Assembly (NCBI GenBank): GCA_035690425.1 | Contig: DASSKO010000077.1 | Span: 1 to 24,027, forward strand | Source of the DNA: DASSKO01 sp035690425 | GTDB taxonomy: Bacteria > Actinomycetota > Actinomycetes > Propionibacteriales > Nocardioidaceae | DNA: 24,027 nucleotides | Direction of reading: 5' to 3' | Shown: positions 8,401 to 13,257 of the stretch, one piece after another | Numbering within the stretch: the first letter of the stretch is position 1 | How the letters are laid out: every line of letters starts with the position of its first letter | Made by a program: the position numbers and the translations under genes | Notes under the pieces: model-generated | What the model was told of the DNA's origin: nothing | What the model saw: only the letters and a program-made list of their open reading frames with translations | Databases searched by the model: none

Positions 8401-9051
8401 GACCGCGGCCTTGCGAGCGACCTCCGCCTGCCGGCCCAGGGGCTTCAGCTGCCGTCGGATCTCGCCGAGCAGGTCGGTCAGCCGGTGCAGGTTCGCGTCG
8501 GTGGCGTCGAGCTTGCGGAGCGCCTTCTCCTTGCGCTTGCGGTGCTTGAGCACACCTGCGGCCTCCTCGATGAAGCCGCGGCGCTCCTCGGGCGTGGCAT
8601 GCAGCACGGCGTCGAGCTGGCCCTGGCCGACGATGACGTGCATCTCGCGTCCGATGCCGGAGTCGCTGAGCAGCTCCTGCACATCGAGGAGCCGGCAGGT
8701 CTCGCCGTTGATGGCGTACTCGGAGCCGCCGTTGCGGAACATCGTGCGCGAGATCGTGACCTCGGCGTACTCGATCGGCAGCGCGCCGTCGGCGTTGTCG
8801 ATGGTGAGCACGACCTCGGCGCGGCCCAGGGGCGGACGGCCGGAGGTGCCGGCGAAGATGACGTCCTCCATCTTCCCGCCGCGCAGCGACTTCGCGCCCT
8901 GCTCGCCCATCACCCACGCCAGCGCGTCGACGACATTGGACTTGCCGGACCCGTTGGGCCCCACGATGCAGGTGATGCCCGGCTCGAGCTGCAGCGTGGT
9001 GGACGAGGCGAAGGACTTGAAACCCCGGAGCGTCAAGCTCTTGAGGTACAA
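5449..9051 (-). CDS. smc: Chromosome segregation/condensation ATPase SMC
   Basis: SMC is the core of the bacterial condensin that, with ScpA and ScpB, extrudes DNA loops and organises and segregates the chromosome. The 1200-residue length is typical. The N-terminal ATPase half has Walker A GPNGSGKS (31-38). Two long coiled-coil arms rich in Glu, Ala, Arg and Leu flank a hinge at about 500-660 (GVSGLLGSVAAVLSV...). The C-terminal half has the ABC signature LSGGER (about 1105-1110) and Walker B ILDEVEAALDD (about 1131-1141), followed by the VITHQK switch. The start is a TTG codon. It is supported by AGGAG seven bases upstream and by alignment of the N-terminus with the family (YLKSLTLRGFKSFA). 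It has its own candidate promoter and is followed on the same strand by the kinase, a small membrane protein and ftsY. scpA and scpB are not in the window. Confidence 0.98.
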   Translation of the reverse strand: MYLKSLTLRGFKSFASSTTLQLEPGITCIVGPNGSGKSNVVDALAWVMGEQGAKSLRGGKMEDVIFAGTSGRPPLGRAEVVLTIDNADGALPIEYAEVTISRTMFRNGGSEYAINGETCRLLDVQELLSDSGIGREMHVIVGQGQLDAVLHATPEERRGFIEEAAGVLKHRKRKEKALRKLDATDANLHRLTDLLGEIRRQLKPLGRQAEVARKAAVVQSEVRDSRARLLADDLVTARSALEQELADESALQERRTAVESELATVRAAEADLERSLSASSPLLADAQETWYHLSGLRERVRGTQGLAAERVRNLSGHPDEEHTGRDPEELEAEAARVQADEARIHSEVDTGRRALETAVEARQRAEHQHVEEERRVAGLARAAADRREGLARLVGQVNALKSRAGAAADEVERLSTARTDALARAGRADHDFTALETRVASLDAGEQGLDAEHEGAQSTLDDIEERLVKCREEAQTAERERASLAARREALEMGLARKDGAAALLEAAGDAAGASDTSGVSGLLGSVAAVLSVRAGYEAAVAGALGSAADAVAVDSADSTGSAVAAIAHLKGEDLGRAGLLLGGTPVDNSHWPALPEGVCYALDVVEAPEALTGALQRLLAKVAVVDDLPAARRLVTEMPDLVAVSRAGDVLAAHFASGGSSSTPSLLEVQAAVDEAVESLAEATRRCERLSVDIAQLQREREQAGSRVGVALAKLHESDAALAAVAEELGQYGSQARSARDEAERLTTSIEQAEQARDRDLAGLAELEARLADAEHAPDEEPDTAERERLADAAKAARAGETEARLALRTAEERARALHGRADSLRASAREERAARAAAVASRERARREAAVAEAVGRGAVVVLQRLDRSLQLAAEARAEVERERSDGERRLSAARAGVRDLAAELGRLTDTVHRDEVARTEQRLRIEQLEQHALDELGLDPEALVADYGPDVPVPPPPLAPGEERAAEPDPVADAVPFVRAEQEKRLRSAERSLALLGKVNPLALEEFSALEERHKFLTEQLEDLRRTRKDLLDIVREVDGRVEQVFTEAFTDVASAFEDVFARLFPGGAGRLVLTEPGDMLRTGIEVEARPPGKKVKRLSLLSGGERSLVAVAFLVALFTARPSPFYILDEVEAALDDTNLGRLLEIYEELRDASQLVVITHQKRTMEVGDALYGVSMRGDGVSAVISQRLRESEPA

Positions 9052-9093
9052 CGCGATGCTCCTAGCGACGGCGCTTGGGGAAGGCCAGGCCGC

Positions 9094-9099
9094 AGCCTA
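9094..9099 (-). promoter_or_regulatory. Candidate -10 element of the smc promoter
   Basis: TAGGCT on the minus strand lies about 43 bases before the smc start and fits the actinobacterial -10 pattern. The same hexamer is used in the candidate promoters of rpmB and the yceD-rpmF operon. No clear -35 hexamer is present, so activation by a bound protein or a relaxed promoter is possible. Confidence 0.35.
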
Positions 9100-9140
9100 C
9101 CGCCCGTCGGCGGGCGGGCGGTGCTGGCGCGCCGTGGGGC

Positions 9141-9223
9141 TTCGGTCCGACGGGCCACGCGCACGAAACGACGGGCCACGCGCACGAAACAGGGACGCCG
9201 TGAACGACGCCCCTGGGACCGAA
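9141..9223. repeat. Exact 21-base tandem repeat flanked by 8-base inverted repeats upstream of smc
   Basis: Two identical 21-base copies lie head to tail at 9148-9168 and 9169-9189. Each begins CGACGGGCCACG and ends CACGAAA. The pair is flanked by an inverted repeat, TTCGGTCC (9141-9148) and GGACCGAA (9216-9223). It lies in the non-coding gap between the coiled-coil gene and smc, about 50-90 bases upstream of the candidate smc -10. A spacing of 21 bases is two helical turns, which would put two bound proteins on the same DNA face. Confidence 0.8.
9187..9215 (-). terminator. Stem-loop terminator of the 66-residue coiled-coil gene
   Basis: On the minus strand a stem runs from CAGGGGCGTCGT (9215-9204) to ACGGCGTCCCTG (9201-9190), with one mismatch, one G-T pair and a very small loop. 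It is followed by TTT. It sits 28 bases after the stop codon of the coiled-coil gene and would separate it from smc. Confidence 0.45.
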
Positions 9224-9242
9224 AGGTGCACAGCGCGAGCGC

Positions 9243-9443
9243 TCAGGTCAGCGCCGGCTCTCGCTCGCTCTCGACCAGTGTCAGCAGCGGGTCCTGGTGG
9301 AGGGCGGCGGCGAGATCGTCGATCTCGCGCTGCATCCGCAGCACCTGGCTCTCCAGGTCCTGCACGCGTCGACGCAACTGCCGCGCCTCCTCGAAGATGC
9401 GGGGGTCTGGCCCACCGACGTACCCGAGGAGTGCCTTGGCCAT
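9243..9443 (-). CDS. Small predicted coiled-coil protein encoded upstream of smc
   Basis: The 66-residue product starts MAKALLGYVGGPDPRIF. It then forms an amphipathic helix (EEARQLRRRVQDLESQVLRM...) with heptad-like Leu/Val spacing at about residues 19-50, and ends in an acidic tail. ATG 9443 is chosen over another ATG two codons upstream because AAGGA lies seven bases before it. I do not recognise a named family. It lies between mutM and smc on the same strand, where other Actinobacteria (e.g. mycobacteria) often carry the acylphosphatase gene acyP instead. A structural or partner role for a neighbouring DNA-linked protein is possible but unproven. Confidence 0.8.
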   Translation of the reverse strand: MAKALLGYVGGPDPRIFEEARQLRRRVQDLESQVLRMQREIDDLAAALHQDPLLTLVESEREPALT

Positions 9444-9532
9444 AAACATGTCCTTCGTGAGGTTCTTTGCCACCTGCGCCAGTCCAGACACCCGGTCGGG
9501 GAGGACTCGAAATAGAGGGGATGGCGTCTTCA

Positions 9533-9562
9533 AGGGTCCCACTGCGGGGCGCTGCGGGTCAA
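9533..9562 (-). promoter_or_regulatory. Candidate promoter of the coiled-coil gene
   Basis: On the minus strand TTGACC (9562-9557) is followed after 18 bases by GACCCT (9538-9533). The -35 is close to consensus but the -10 lacks the expected leading T. It would give a leader of about 80 bases to the start at 9443. Confidence 0.28.
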
Positions 9563-9584
9563 GCCGACAGCTGGCGGGGCACAA

Positions 9585-9599
9585 GGGGCGACATGCCCC
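9585..9599 (-). terminator. Hairpin downstream of mutM
   Basis: GGGGC and GCCCC pair perfectly around a 5-base loop, 12 bases past the mutM stop on the minus strand. There is only a short T-containing tail (TTGTG), so it is a moderate candidate for the end of the yceD-rpmF-rnc-mutM operon. Confidence 0.4.
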
Positions 9600-9611
9600 G
9601 GTGCGGCCGCG

Positions 9612-10463
9612 TCACCAGCGAGCCCGGCGAGGGCGCGGTTGGCACGTCGGGCAGCTGAACGCAGACCTGTTCATGAACGAGTCGCGGCGAATGGGGGTGC
9701 CGCACCGGGTGCAGGGCGCCTGCGCCTGGCCGTACACCTGCAGCGACCGGCCGAAGTACCCGCTGTCGCCGTTGACGTTGACATAGAGCGCGTCGAACGA
9801 CGTACCCCCCTCCTCGAGCGCGGCGAGCATCACCGCTCGGACCGCTGCGAGCAGCCGCAGTGCCTCCGGGCGGCGCAGCGTCTCGGTCGGCCGGGCGTAG
9901 TGCAGCCGCGCGTGCCACAGCGCCTCGTCGGCGTAGATGTTGCCGATGCCCGACACCAGCGTCTGGTCGAGCAGCGCCCGCTTGATGCCTGTACGGCGCC
10001 GGCGCATGGCCGTGAGCCATGCCTCGCTGTCGAAGGCCGGGTCGAGCGGGTCCCGGGCGATGTGCGCCACCTCGGCAGGCAGCTGCGCCCCGCCCTCCGA
10101 GAGCGCCAGCCCGCCGAACATCCGCTGGTCACAGAACCGAAGCTGGGCACCGTCGGACATCGTCAGCAGCACCCGCAGATGCCGATCGGGTGGCGCGGCC
10201 GGTGACTGCACCAGCATCTGTCCACTCATGCCCAGGTGCGCGAGCACGGCGTCTTCGTCGTCGACCGGCAGCCACAGATACTTGCCGCGGCGACGGGCCG
10301 CCGTGATCTCGCGGCCGGTCAGCCGTGCCACGAAGTCGTCGGGGCCGGCCAGGTGACGGCGTACGGCACGTGGGTGGAGCACCTCGACAGCGCGCACGCG
10401 GCTTCCCACCACGTGGCTCTCCAGCCCGCGACGGACCACCTCGACCTCAGGCAGCTCCGGCAC
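9612..10463 (-). CDS. mutM: Formamidopyrimidine-DNA glycosylase (Fpg/MutM)
   Basis: MutM removes 8-oxoguanine and ring-opened purines from DNA and cuts the abasic strand by beta/delta elimination. The 283-residue protein begins with the catalytic MPELPEVE (Pro2 is the nucleophile, Glu3 the acid). It has the conserved Lys61 in GKYLWL and the helix-two-turn-helix region (LVSGIGNIYADEALW). It ends in a zinc finger with Cys251, Cys254, Cys271 and Cys274. The start is GTG, fixed by the invariant N-terminus. It starts three bases after the rnc stop and so is very likely co-transcribed with yceD, rpmF and rnc, a common actinobacterial arrangement. Confidence 0.98.
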   Translation of the reverse strand: MPELPEVEVVRRGLESHVVGSRVRAVEVLHPRAVRRHLAGPDDFVARLTGREITAARRRGKYLWLPVDDEDAVLAHLGMSGQMLVQSPAAPPDRHLRVLLTMSDGAQLRFCDQRMFGGLALSEGGAQLPAEVAHIARDPLDPAFDSEAWLTAMRRRRTGIKRALLDQTLVSGIGNIYADEALWHARLHYARPTETLRRPEALRLLAAVRAVMLAALEEGGTSFDALYVNVNGDSGYFGRSLQVYGQAQAPCTRCGTPIRRDSFMNRSAFSCPTCQPRPRRARW

Positions 10464-10466
10464 GGC

Positions 10467-11189
10467 TCAACGCTGGGCCTTCGGGTCAGTCACGGCCTGC
10501 TGCAGCGCGTGGTAGGCGACCTCGGCCGCCTGCTGCTCGGCCTCCTTCTTCGACCGGCCGGTGCCGTGGCCGTAACCCGCGTCGGCGATCCGCACCTGAG
10601 CCGTGAAGACCTTCTGGTGGTCGGGTCCGTCGTCGCTCAGGACGTACTCCGGCACGCCGAGGGCCTCGTTGGCCGTGAGCTCCTGCAGGGACGTCTTCCA
10701 GTCCAGCCCCGCGCCCATCTGTGAGGCGGCGGCGATGACCGGGTCGAACAGCCGGTGCACGACCTCCTTGGCCACCTCGTAGCCCTGGTCGACGAACACC
10801 GCGCCGATCACGGCCTCGACGGTGTCGGACAGGATCGACGCCTTTTCCCGACCGCCGGTGCTGTCCTCGCCGCGGCCGAGCAGGATGTACCGGCCGAGGC
10901 CGAGGGTGCGGCCGACGTCGGCCAGCGCACGCGCGTTGACCACGGCGGCGCGCAGCTTGGCCAGCCGGCCCTCGGAGAGGTCGGGGTGCCGGCGGTAGAG
11001 CGTCTCGGTCACGACCACGCCGAGGACGGAGTCACCCAGGAACTCCAGACGCTCGTTGGTCGGGATGTTGCCGTTCTCGTAGGCGTAGGAGCGATGCGTG
11101 AGCGCCCGCTGCAGGAGCTCGGGGTCGAGCGCCTCCGCGCCCAGATCGGCACGCAACTCCTCGTGGGAATCGCCCGGTTCCTCGGTCAC
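10467..11189 (-). CDS. rnc: Ribonuclease III
   Basis: RNase III cleaves double-stranded RNA, processing rRNA precursors and some mRNAs in the cytoplasm. The 240-residue product has the signature NERLEFLGD (45-53), which carries the metal-binding acidic residues. A second acidic cluster DTVEAVIGAVF follows, then a C-terminal double-stranded-RNA-binding domain (about 165-235, WKTSLQELTANEALG... to GRSKKEAEQQAAEVAYHAL). The frame is open further upstream into rpmF. GTG 11189, 14 bases after the rpmF stop, gives a family-typical length and avoids overlap, although its ribosome binding site is weak. It lies between rpmF and mutM and is probably translated from one operon mRNA. Confidence 0.96.
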   Translation of the reverse strand: MTEEPGDSHEELRADLGAEALDPELLQRALTHRSYAYENGNIPTNERLEFLGDSVLGVVVTETLYRRHPDLSEGRLAKLRAAVVNARALADVGRTLGLGRYILLGRGEDSTGGREKASILSDTVEAVIGAVFVDQGYEVAKEVVHRLFDPVIAAASQMGAGLDWKTSLQELTANEALGVPEYVLSDDGPDHQKVFTAQVRIADAGYGHGTGRSKKEAEQQAAEVAYHALQQAVTDPKAQR

Positions 11190-11203
11190 GAGCTCTGCGT
11201 GGG

Positions 11204-11389
11204 TCAGAGGACCTGGCGGCGGTCTGCGCGGGCGCCGTACTGGCCGCACTCCGGGCACGCACGGTGCGGGAGGTGCTTGGAGCCGCAGGCCGGGTTGGCG
11301 CAGGTCACCAACGAGGGCGCGGTGGCCTTCCACTGCGACCGGCGGTGGCGCGTGTTGCTGCGCGACATCTTCCGCTTCGGAACAGCCAC
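11204..11389 (-). CDS. rpmF: 50S ribosomal protein L32
   Basis: L32 is a small zinc-binding protein of the large ribosomal subunit. The 61-residue product begins AVPKRKMSRSNTRHRRSQW, characteristic of the family. It carries four cysteines (Cys30, Cys35, Cys45, Cys48), so this is the zinc-containing form rather than the Cys-less paralogue that some bacteria induce under zinc limitation. The start is GTG. The stop codon of yceD is four bases upstream and rnc follows 14 bases downstream. yceD-rpmF pairing is highly conserved in bacteria. Confidence 0.97.
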   Translation of the reverse strand: MAVPKRKMSRSNTRHRRSQWKATAPSLVTCANPACGSKHLPHRACPECGQYGARADRRQVL

Positions 11390-11393
11390 TTAT

Positions 11394-11990
11394 CTACTCC
11401 TCGTCCGTGCCGGGTCGGTCCGCCGACCCGGCGAGTGCTTGGTCTGTCAGTGTCGTCAGCGCGGCCCATCGCGGGTCGATGGGTGCGCCGTGGTCGTGCT
11501 CTGGGTCGTCCGCGAGCCTGGCCCCACACTCGGGGCACAGCCCGGGGCAGTCCTCGCGGCACAGCGGTCCGAACGGTAGCGCAAGCACCACCGCGTCACG
11601 CAGCAGGGGTTCCAGGTCGATCAGCTCGCCCTCGACCCGGCCGAGCTCCTCGTCCTCGTCGGCACCGGGCCGGCGGCCCTCGTCGTCGTAGGCGAACAGC
11701 TCCTGCATGTCGACCTCGAGGTCTTCCTCGAGCGACTCCAGACAACGCGTGCACTCGCCGACCGGATGCGCCCGCGCCGTGCCGGTTACGAGCACACCCT
11801 CCATCACGGCTTCGAGCCGCAGGTCCAGCGCGATCGGGCTGCCCTCCGGCACTGCGAGTACGTCGATCCCGAGATCCGCCGGTGCCGGCACGGACCGGGT
11901 GACCCGACGTTGCGACCCTGGACGGCGACCCAGCTCGTGGGTGTCGAGCACGAGCGGCGCCTTGGGATCAAGAGTGCTCACCGTGATCAC
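11394..11990 (-). CDS. yceD: YceD/DUF177 family protein (23S rRNA accumulation protein)
   Basis: The 198-residue protein matches the DUF177/YceD family. It has an N-terminal beta-rich part, the conserved GECTRCLESLEEDL segment at about residues 78-91, an acidic middle (EGRRPGADEDEEL), then LRDAVVLALPFGPLCREDCPGLCPECGARL. The last four-cysteine segment is a typical metal-binding knuckle of the family. YceD homologues are linked to 23S rRNA accumulation and almost always precede rpmF, as here. The start is GTG; an in-frame GTG three codons later is an alternative and neither has a strong ribosome binding site. It is the first gene of the candidate promoter at 12045-12074. Confidence 0.93.
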   Translation of the reverse strand: MITVSTLDPKAPLVLDTHELGRRPGSQRRVTRSVPAPADLGIDVLAVPEGSPIALDLRLEAVMEGVLVTGTARAHPVGECTRCLESLEEDLEVDMQELFAYDDEGRRPGADEDEELGRVEGELIDLEPLLRDAVVLALPFGPLCREDCPGLCPECGARLADDPEHDHGAPIDPRWAALTTLTDQALAGSADRPGTDEE

Positions 11991-12044
11991 CGTACGTCGT
12001 CGTCGGGCACAACAAAATGGCCTCGTGCGTGCAGACCAGCGGCC

Positions 12045-12074
12045 AGCCTAACCGCTGCGCTGCTGCCCGGCCAA
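12045..12074 (-). promoter_or_regulatory. Candidate promoter of the yceD-rpmF-rnc-mutM operon
   Basis: On the minus strand TTGGCC (12074-12069) and TAGGCT (12050-12045) are separated by 18 bases and followed by GGCC. This gives a leader of roughly 45-50 bases to the yceD start. The rpmB promoter has the same two hexamers and the same downstream GGCC with a 19-base spacer, which supports both calls. Confidence 0.55.
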
Positions 12075-12078
12075 ACCG

Positions 12079-12094
12079 CGTGACGCGAATCACG
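12079..12094 (-). terminator. Weak hairpin overlapping the coaD stop codon
   Basis: CGTGA and TCACG pair around a 6-base loop, overlapping the coaD stop. There is no U-tract. It lies just upstream of the yceD promoter and may be only a weak transcription end. Confidence 0.2.
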
Positions 12095-12584
12095 GGCCGG
12101 GCGTCCCGGCCTGCGCCAGCCGGGTGGTGAGCAGCCCCAGCACGTGCTCAGGCACCAGGCCGGACACGTCACCGCCGTGTGCCGCGACCTCCTTGACCAG
12201 GCTGGAAGCCAGGAAGGAGTACGCCGGACTGGTCGGGACGAAGACCGTCTCGACGTCGGCGAGGCTGGAGTTCATCTGCGCCATCTGCAGCTCGTAGTCG
12301 AAGTCGCTGACCGCGCGCAGCCCCTTGACGATCGCGGCGATGTCTCGCTCCCTGCAGAAGTCCACCAGCAGGCCCTCGAAGGAGTCCACCACCAGGTTGG
12401 GGAACTCACCGGTCGTGGCACGCAGCATGTCGATGCGCTCCTCGACCGAGAACAAGCCCTTCTTGTGGGGGTTGACCAGCACCGCGACGGTCACCTCGTC
12501 GAACAGCGTGGAGGCCCGTCCCACGATGTCGAGATGGCCGTTGGTCACCGGGTCGAAGGACCCCGGGCAGACGGCACGGCGCAC
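12090..12584 (-). CDS. coaD: Phosphopantetheine adenylyltransferase
   Basis: CoaD transfers AMP from ATP to 4'-phosphopantetheine, giving dephospho-CoA, the penultimate step of coenzyme A synthesis. The 164-residue length is typical. Visible motifs are the nucleotidyltransferase CPGSFDPVTNGH (6-17, with the T/HxGH signature) and the family-specific VKGLRAVSDFDYELQMAQMN. FLASSLVKEVAAHGGDVS is the actinobacterial version of the ISSTxxR region. The start GTG 12584 has GGAG eight bases upstream; longer in-frame starts would run into rsmD. It begins two bases after the rsmD stop, so the two are translationally linked, as in many bacteria. Confidence 0.97.
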   Translation of the reverse strand: MRRAVCPGSFDPVTNGHLDIVGRASTLFDEVTVAVLVNPHKKGLFSVEERIDMLRATTGEFPNLVVDSFEGLLVDFCRERDIAAIVKGLRAVSDFDYELQMAQMNSSLADVETVFVPTSPAYSFLASSLVKEVAAHGGDVSGLVPEHVLGLLTTRLAQAGTPGP

Positions 12585-12586
12585 GA

Positions 12587-13168
12587 TCAGCTCCTCGCGG
12601 GTCGGGTGCGGCGACCGTACCAAACGCAGGTCTCTCCGTAGCGGCGTGAGCGAGTCGCCTCGAGGCCTGGGGGCCAGGCCAGGTCGGCGCTGCGCGACGA
12701 TCGCTCGACGACCATGAGCGCATCCAGCGCGAGCCAACGGTTCTCCAGCAGCAGCCGCAGCACCGCGACGACCTCGTCGTTGCCGAGCGGGTACGGCGGG
12801 TCAAGGAAGACCACGTCGAAAAGCCGGCCGCGCGGCGGACCCGACGCCACCACGCGCTCAACCCGGCCGAGCCGCAGCGTGGCGCTGCGCAGGTCGAGTG
12901 AGGCGATGTTGGCGCGGAGGGTGTCGCCGACCCGCCGGTCGTGCTCGACGAGTACGGCGCTGGTCGCCCCCCTGGAGACCGCCTCCAGGCCCAGCGCGCC
13001 CGACCCCGCGTACAGGTCGAGAACGTGCTTGCCGGCCAGCGTGCCGAGCTGGTGCTCGACGGCCGAGAAGACGGCTTCGCGCACCCGGTCGGCCGTCGGC
13101 CTGGTCGTGGTGCCGCGCGGGGTCGACAGCCGCCGCCCGCCCGCCGTACCCGCGATGATGCGGGTCAC
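12587..13168 (-). CDS. rsmD: 16S rRNA (guanine(966)-N(2))-methyltransferase RsmD
   Basis: RsmD uses S-adenosylmethionine to methylate N2 of G966 (E. coli numbering) of 16S rRNA in the small subunit. The 193-residue protein starts TRIIAGTAGGRRLSTP and has RPTADRVREAVFS. It also has the SAM-binding motif DLYAGSGALG (51-60) and the catalytic DPPY (123-126). The start is GTG 13168, chosen by alignment of the conserved N-terminus; no strong ribosome binding site precedes it. A 30-codon ORF ends across this start (GTGA overlap), so translational coupling is possible. It is paired with coaD downstream. Confidence 0.96.
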   Translation of the reverse strand: MTRIIAGTAGGRRLSTPRGTTTRPTADRVREAVFSAVEHQLGTLAGKHVLDLYAGSGALGLEAVSRGATSAVLVEHDRRVGDTLRANIASLDLRSATLRLGRVERVVASGPPRGRLFDVVFLDPPYPLGNDEVVAVLRLLLENRWLALDALMVVERSSRSADLAWPPGLEATRSRRYGETCVWYGRRTRPARS

Positions 13169-13257
13169 GGCCGGCCCAGGTGCGGCATAAGTGCGATCTC
13201 GCCGCGAGTCACCCGGGTCCCGCAACCCATCCCGCCGAGATCGCGGTTCTGCCTCAT
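13165..13257 (-). CDS. Possible 30-codon ORF bridging recG and rsmD
   Basis: An ATG overlaps the recG stop (ATGA, 13257-13254). The frame runs 30 codons to a TGA that overlaps the rsmD GTG start (GTGA, 13168-13165). The peptide begins MRQNRDLGG and ends in HLGRP; no family is recognised. The ORF coincides almost exactly with a 76-base imperfect palindrome, so both frame and borders may be incidental. It might act only to couple translation from recG to rsmD. Confidence 0.25.
   Translation of the reverse strand: MRQNRDLGGMGCGTRVTRGEIALMPHLGRP
13181..13256. repeat. 76-base imperfect palindromic element between recG and rsmD
   Basis: The two ends, 13181-13204 and 13233-13256, are inverted copies of each other over 24 bases with 18 matches. 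They include a perfect 9-base core (GCGATCTCG at 13193-13201 and CGAGATCGC at 13236-13244). The 28-base centre holds a further palindrome ACCCGGGT. The right end is exactly the recG stop codon. The structure would form a long hairpin in RNA or DNA and resembles a REP/MITE-like repeat or a mobile miniature element. No T-run follows on either strand, so it is not a classical terminator. Confidence 0.6.

Noticed and set aside
9500..9530. tRNA-like TTCGAGTCC motif on the minus strand
   Set aside because: The bases before the loop cannot pair with those after it to form a T-stem, and no D-arm, anticodon arm or acceptor stem fits around it.
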